Shown piece by piece: positions 40,425 to 44,001 of a DNA stretch of 44,001 bases. Each line of letters starts with the position of its first letter. The stretch's first letter is position 1. The position numbers were made by a program, and so were the translations under genes. Source of the DNA: Chromera velia (lineage: Eukaryota; Sar; Chromeraceae); NCBI GenBank assembly GCA_018398765.1, contig JAHBMJ010000168.1:80929-124929 (forward strand). The letters run 5' to 3'. The notes under the pieces were generated by a model that ran no database searches, had not been told where the DNA came from, and saw only the letters and a list, made by a program, of their open reading frames with translations.

Positions 40425-40985
40425 TTACGTGGATTTTTTGTTGCAGTCCCCTCCACCGGCAGCAGCTGCGGCGGCGGCGGCGGCAACGGGCGGGTCATCG
40501 GACCCGTCGGTGGTGGGCACACTTCGGGTCAGGAGGTCGAAGTACAAGGTGTTTTCCAAGCTGGCGTGCGCCACTTTTGGCCACGCCTCCTGTACGTCTT
40601 TCAGCCTGATTGATTTAGTGCCACTGACGAAAGGCTTCCAGAAGTTTTTGACCAGAATGTCCAGCAGCCCCGGCACGTTTGTCGTTTCTGCCATGAGCAA
40701 CGCAAGGACCTCTTTAGTGAGGCGCCGGAAATGGACGCATCTTTTCCCCTGCACTGCATAGCTTGGTGTCGGTGCGAAGTCGGTCCCCAACAAGAAATGG
40801 CTCAAAAGCTGCCGGCCGGCGTCGGAAAGTCCGATCTGGAGCCGCTCTTTCAGTCCGAGCAGTTTCTCCCACACGGTCACCAGGTGGTTATTCTGCAGAT
40901 GTTGGTCGACAAAGGCCGGCGTCACCAACACCTGTAGCAGTTGTGTGAGGAAGTTTTCGAACTGTTCTGACAGGGTATGATCGTT
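40425..40985 (-). CDS. 5'-truncated virus-like ORF (about 187 codons, no start)
   Basis: The frame opens right after a TGA at about 40988-40986 and runs to a stop at 40425, but no ATG is found before residue 95. Protein-like sequence starts at once (LSEQFENFLTQLLQVLVTPA), so the true start is lost or lies in another frame beyond the edge of the block. It is soluble and helical, with VWEKLLGLKERLQIGLSDA and LLDILVKNFWKPF, ending in a poly-Ala and Gly stretch and CNKKST. No family is recognised. It is first in the row of four ORFs; its truncation probably marks the edge of the insertion near 40.99 kb. Confidence 0.5.
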   Translation of the reverse strand, partial: NDHTLSEQFENFLTQLLQVLVTPAFVDQHLQNNHLVTVWEKLLGLKERLQIGLSDAGRQLLSHFLLGTDFAPTPSYAVQGKRCVHFRRLTKEVLALLMAETTNVPGLLDILVKNFWKPFVSGTKSIRLKDVQEAWPKVAHASLENTLYFDLLTRSVPTTDGSDDPPVAAAAAAAAAGGGDCNKKST

Positions 40986-40987
40986 TC

Positions 40988-42115
40988 ATGTCTGCTAGGC
41001 ACTTCAGCTAGTCAGCTTCGCACTGAGTCTCCCTCGTCCACTATTGACTATACCTGTTAAGAGAAAAGCAAAAGAAACCTGAATGAAGAGGGGCGACGGC
41101 TAGGGCCACGGTTTGTTCAGTCGATCGTCATGCGAAACACACGAGGGGAAAGGTCTGGGACGATCGTCAGTCAAGCACACTAACCAGCCATCCAGAGCCG
41201 AGTAAGAGAGAGGGGGGAAGAGAGAGAGATAGAGACTTAGCAATAGGAGTCACAAATCAAGATCTCGCCCTATCGCATGACATTGTCTCACTTCTTACCC
41301 TTCATTCAGAGGATTCCAAAGAGGCAGAGGGAGGCGAAGAAGAAGAGGAAGAAGAAGAACTTGAAGAAGAAGAAGAAGAAGACGTCTCGTTGTCTCCCCC
41401 CTCGGTCTTGCTCTCCTTTCTGGATGGACCAGGTGAGGTTGAATCAAACGACATTGGAAGGAGAAGGAGGCGAAGTGGCAGGGGAACAATGTCATCACAC
41501 CATTGTGGGCAGCCCGATCCAGTCCCAGGAAACCCGGCCGATATATATGCAGACACAAGTGGTCATGCAGGCATAAATGTCGGCAGAAAGAAAGCTGACC
41601 ATGATAAAAAATGTTGAAGACTCGCAGGTCATACCAAGAGGGATGATTGAAGAATCTGAGTTTTCTGCAGACACTATATCTTTTTTGCACTCATTATGAG
41701 CAATGCATCTTGCACAGAATTTCGGCTTTCAGTATAGTACGGACAAAGAACTAAACCAAATGAGAACGTGCACCCAACAACAGAGATCGACGCAGCCGTT
41801 AGGCAAAAGGTGCATGTGTAAAAGAGGATGTGTTTCCCATGCGCAGTGCAGCCCCACTCCCAACCCCTCCGCGACTCTCCCTTCAGTCGATCGAATGAAC
41901 GAAGGACGAAGTACAGTGAAGCGGCCTATACCTACAACCAGAGGACACCGACAGCATACGGACTCCCGATTGTCTGGACCGGGCCTCGCTACTGCAAAGC
42001 GCCCCCCCACCCCCAAGCGGATGCCCCGATAGTGGACCGACCATGCATGCATGCAGAGAATTAAGTAAACGCCCCAAAACAAAAAGAGTTTCACTTGTGC
42101 CTTTCGAAGACTCAC
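40988..42115. other. Region between the virus-like block and the upstream WD40-gene exons
   Basis: One candidate exon on the plus strand is listed separately (41310-41432). Otherwise there are short ORFs only. The plus-strand frame at 41703-42064 and the minus-strand frame at 41729-42175 show no domain. Confidence 0.5.
41310..41432 (+). CDS. Possible Glu-rich exon
   Basis: It is bounded by TTCATTCAG before and GTGAGG after. It encodes DSKEAEGG, two poly-Glu blocks split by a Leu, then DVSLSPPSVLLSFLDGP. On the other strand the same bases give poly-Ser or poly-Leu, so the strand is not certain. No partner exon was identified. Confidence 0.3.
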
Positions 42116-43244
42116 CCACTGATATTCACTTATGCGGGTAGGCAGTTTGATCAATTGGTGACTGGCTCCCTGCACGCTCGATCGATTTCACAAGGAAGCG
42201 AGGAGAACAGATATTCTATAATAATTTGAGAAACATATGCAGGAACTGACCGCGTTTCGATGATCTTTGGGTCAATGTGGGGGCGCTGCACGGAAAAAGC
42301 GCATAAATCAGTGAAAGAAGGTATTTGTTTCATTAAATTTGGTCAGAAAATTGATTTTCATTAACACAAAACTCACAGATAAGGATACAAGCAATGGCCA
42401 GCCTGAGGGGGATCAATGATATGAGAGCAGAAGATACAAACTCTTTGGACCGAACACCCCCCTCAATTCTTATAGAGCAAACATAACAGAAGGTAAACGC
42501 TCTGAGAGCAGAAATTTGATCCGAGGCAGATTTCTCTACCCCACCAACTTGAAGCATCCCCACTGACTTTGGTTCTGTAGATGAGCTTCTGGGTCTCTGC
42601 CCAAGAGAGAGCAGCGATGGAAGAGAACGTGCTGTTTTCATCAGGGACCCCCCCGGGATAACCAGAACTTGTCGGCCTAGGGATAACCAGAACTCTGGTC
42701 CCTGTCGAATCAACAGTCCGAGTAGGCAAGCGAGCGTTCCATGAATAAAGACGATCGATCGAGAGACTTGGGCACAGGGGAGAGAGTGCAAACGTAACAC
42801 ATATAGAGAAAGAGGGGTGTCCAACCACACTTGCTCTCCAAGTCTACGTCTTTCATCGAAAGTATCTTTCTTGCAGGACTGATATCTACATGCTCTCAAA
42901 GATGATGGCACATGCATGTAAATTTATTGACAGAGCACTGCCTCAATCGGCCGACCTTCTACTGACCTCTGTTCTGCGAAGATGGTTTCGGAGGAGCAGG
43001 AGAAAGGATGGCCGGAAGGATTAATGAGCCTCGCCGCTGAAGTCCATGGTGCACCTGCCCTTGTCTCTGTCTCTGTGCTGCGGGTGCGGGGGGCTGCAGT
43101 CGGCTGTTCGGGTCGTGGGTGTGGCTGTTGTCGGCGTACAGCGGCGGCATGTCGAACGGGGCGGGGGTGAAGGTGTTGTTGGGTTGTGAGGACTGCGACT
43201 GGGACTGGGACTGAGTGGAGACCACTGAGGCTGTGCCCTTGGAT
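42116..43244 (-). CDS. N-terminal exons of a minus-strand gene (perhaps the same WD40 gene)
   Basis: Exons read by eye: 43244-42967, a Ser/Gln/Pro-rich low-complexity stretch ([15 protein letters not shown], then PSSQNR before GTCAGT); about 42690-42568, ending [19 protein letters not shown]; 42285-42251, encoding [11 protein letters not shown]; and 42161-42116, encoding [15 protein letters not shown]. The last three join with matching phases. The segment before EYQW resembles the start of UTP15 proteins, where a Pro-rich lead precedes 'tPESkYW', and the WD40 exons at 33.4-32.4 kb lie downstream on the same strand. If they are one gene, the virus-like block sits in an intron. No WD40 blade was found in between, so the link is unproven. 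The first exon is unknown. Confidence 0.4.
42656..42694. repeat. 15-bp direct repeat
   Basis: GGGATAACCAGAACT occurs at 42656-42670 and again at 42680-42694. It falls near the presumed acceptor of the exon ending at 42568 and makes that boundary uncertain. Confidence 0.8.
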
Positions 43245-44001
43245 CTGTGGAGCACAAAGAGCGAAGGGGGGCAGGAGGATTGCGTAAACGAACACTCTAG
43301 CTGCCAAAGTGACTGATGTGCGAAGCTACAAAAGTGCAATAAGGAGAAGAGAAAACAGGAGGATTACCTAGAGGATTGCACGGGAGTTGGAGCCATCACT
43401 GGCGCGAGACATTCTAAAAGCAAGGAAAACTGACATGACAGTAGGTTTGATCGCGGGCTTGGACTGCTCGGAGGCGGTGACATCCGTCACTCTGTCTGCA
43501 CAACCAGAAGCGGGCAAGCAAGGAGCCGCAGGAAGAGATACTGTATGATCGACATGTGACGACACAAAAGAGAGAAAAGGGATCAAACGAAGAAAAAAAA
43601 AGAGTCACAGGGAGAATGAGCTTGCAAAAAGATACACTGTACTTGAATGGAGGGGAATTCAATATAGAGCGAAAGCGTTTCTCATGTCTGCATGCAGCTG
43701 CTTTGACAAAACATCCAAAAATGATATACCGTGCAGCTTTAGTCCCATAACGGTCTCAATTGCCGTGATAATATGGTTTTCCACACTCCTGGGGGGTGCG
43801 GGGAAGGGTGCGTTCACGTGTCCTATCCAGAATTCCTAAATCGTGTACAGCCACCATTGCGTGTCCTTGAGGGGATCGCACTCTCCCGGATCAGTGGAAC
43901 AGATGAGGTGCAGCTGTTTTACATCGTCTGTTTCTGACTGCTCTGCTTGTGCGCCTGCTACCGTTCTTGCGGCCTCGAGAATATGCAGAGAAAGATGCAT
44001 T
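43245..44001. other. Right end of the window, no assigned gene
   Basis: Frames on both strands at 43368-43586 look partly protein-like (minus: VTDVTASEQSKPAIKPTV; plus: RELEPSLARDILKARKTD), and the strand cannot be decided. From 43650 to the end nothing is recognised. Confidence 0.45.

Noticed and set aside
42656-42694. Similarity of TAGGGATAAC to the start of a homing endonuclease site
   Set aside because: Only about 10 bases agree, and the rest of the site and any endonuclease gene are absent.

Overview
The window looks like nuclear DNA of a unicellular eukaryote with a complex plastid. It has intron-rich genes, exons in shifting splice phases, long CA, GA, CT and GGAT microsatellites, two assembly gaps and AT-rich spacers between gene islands. 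A chromerid alga such as Chromera velia is my best guess. That is an inference from style and from the leader on the Ca2+-ATPase; no marker gene proves it.

Layout. 1-1.5 kb: spacer dense in GGTTAC/GTAACC motifs, with a perfect hairpin. 1.5-7.05 kb (+): a 12-exon gene whose phases close to 891 codons; its last exons resemble a very divergent PARP catalytic domain in which the catalytic positions are replaced. 8.7-12.65 kb (-): remnants of a MAPK-like kinase tail, a duplicated coding segment and two unrecognised ORFs, interrupted by about 600 bp of CA/GA repeat. 14.3-17.8 kb (-): a secreted histidine acid phosphatase in three exons, with a large GGAT minisatellite in intron 1. 18.5-26.0 kb (+): a complete 12-exon SERCA-type Ca2+-ATPase (1239 codons) with an N-terminal leader like a bipartite plastid or secretory presequence. 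27.5-29.2 kb (+): a two-exon, highly charged protein with a C-terminal chromodomain. 29.3-31.8 kb: a patchwork of imperfect repeats ending in a gap.

32.4-33.4 kb and 42.1-43.2 kb (-): exons of a WD40 protein and of a possible N-terminal part, perhaps one gene (UTP15-like is the best guess). Between them, at about 35-41 kb, lies a contrasting segment. It holds four intronless, closely packed minus-strand ORFs, three of them predicted membrane proteins, with a shared 14-nt intergenic motif that once forms a long hairpin. One ORF is frameshifted and the outermost lacks a start. It is edged by AT-rich DNA, an inverted repeat, a tandem repeat array and a tRNA-derived fragment. I read it as a decayed insertion of an unidentified virus or large mobile element and regard it as the best candidate here for something undescribed.

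The acid phosphatase and the Ca2+-ATPase are head to head across about 700 bp and may share a promoter region. The other genes show no evident functional link. All exon models were made by eye from ORF continuity, GT/AG sites and matching phases.
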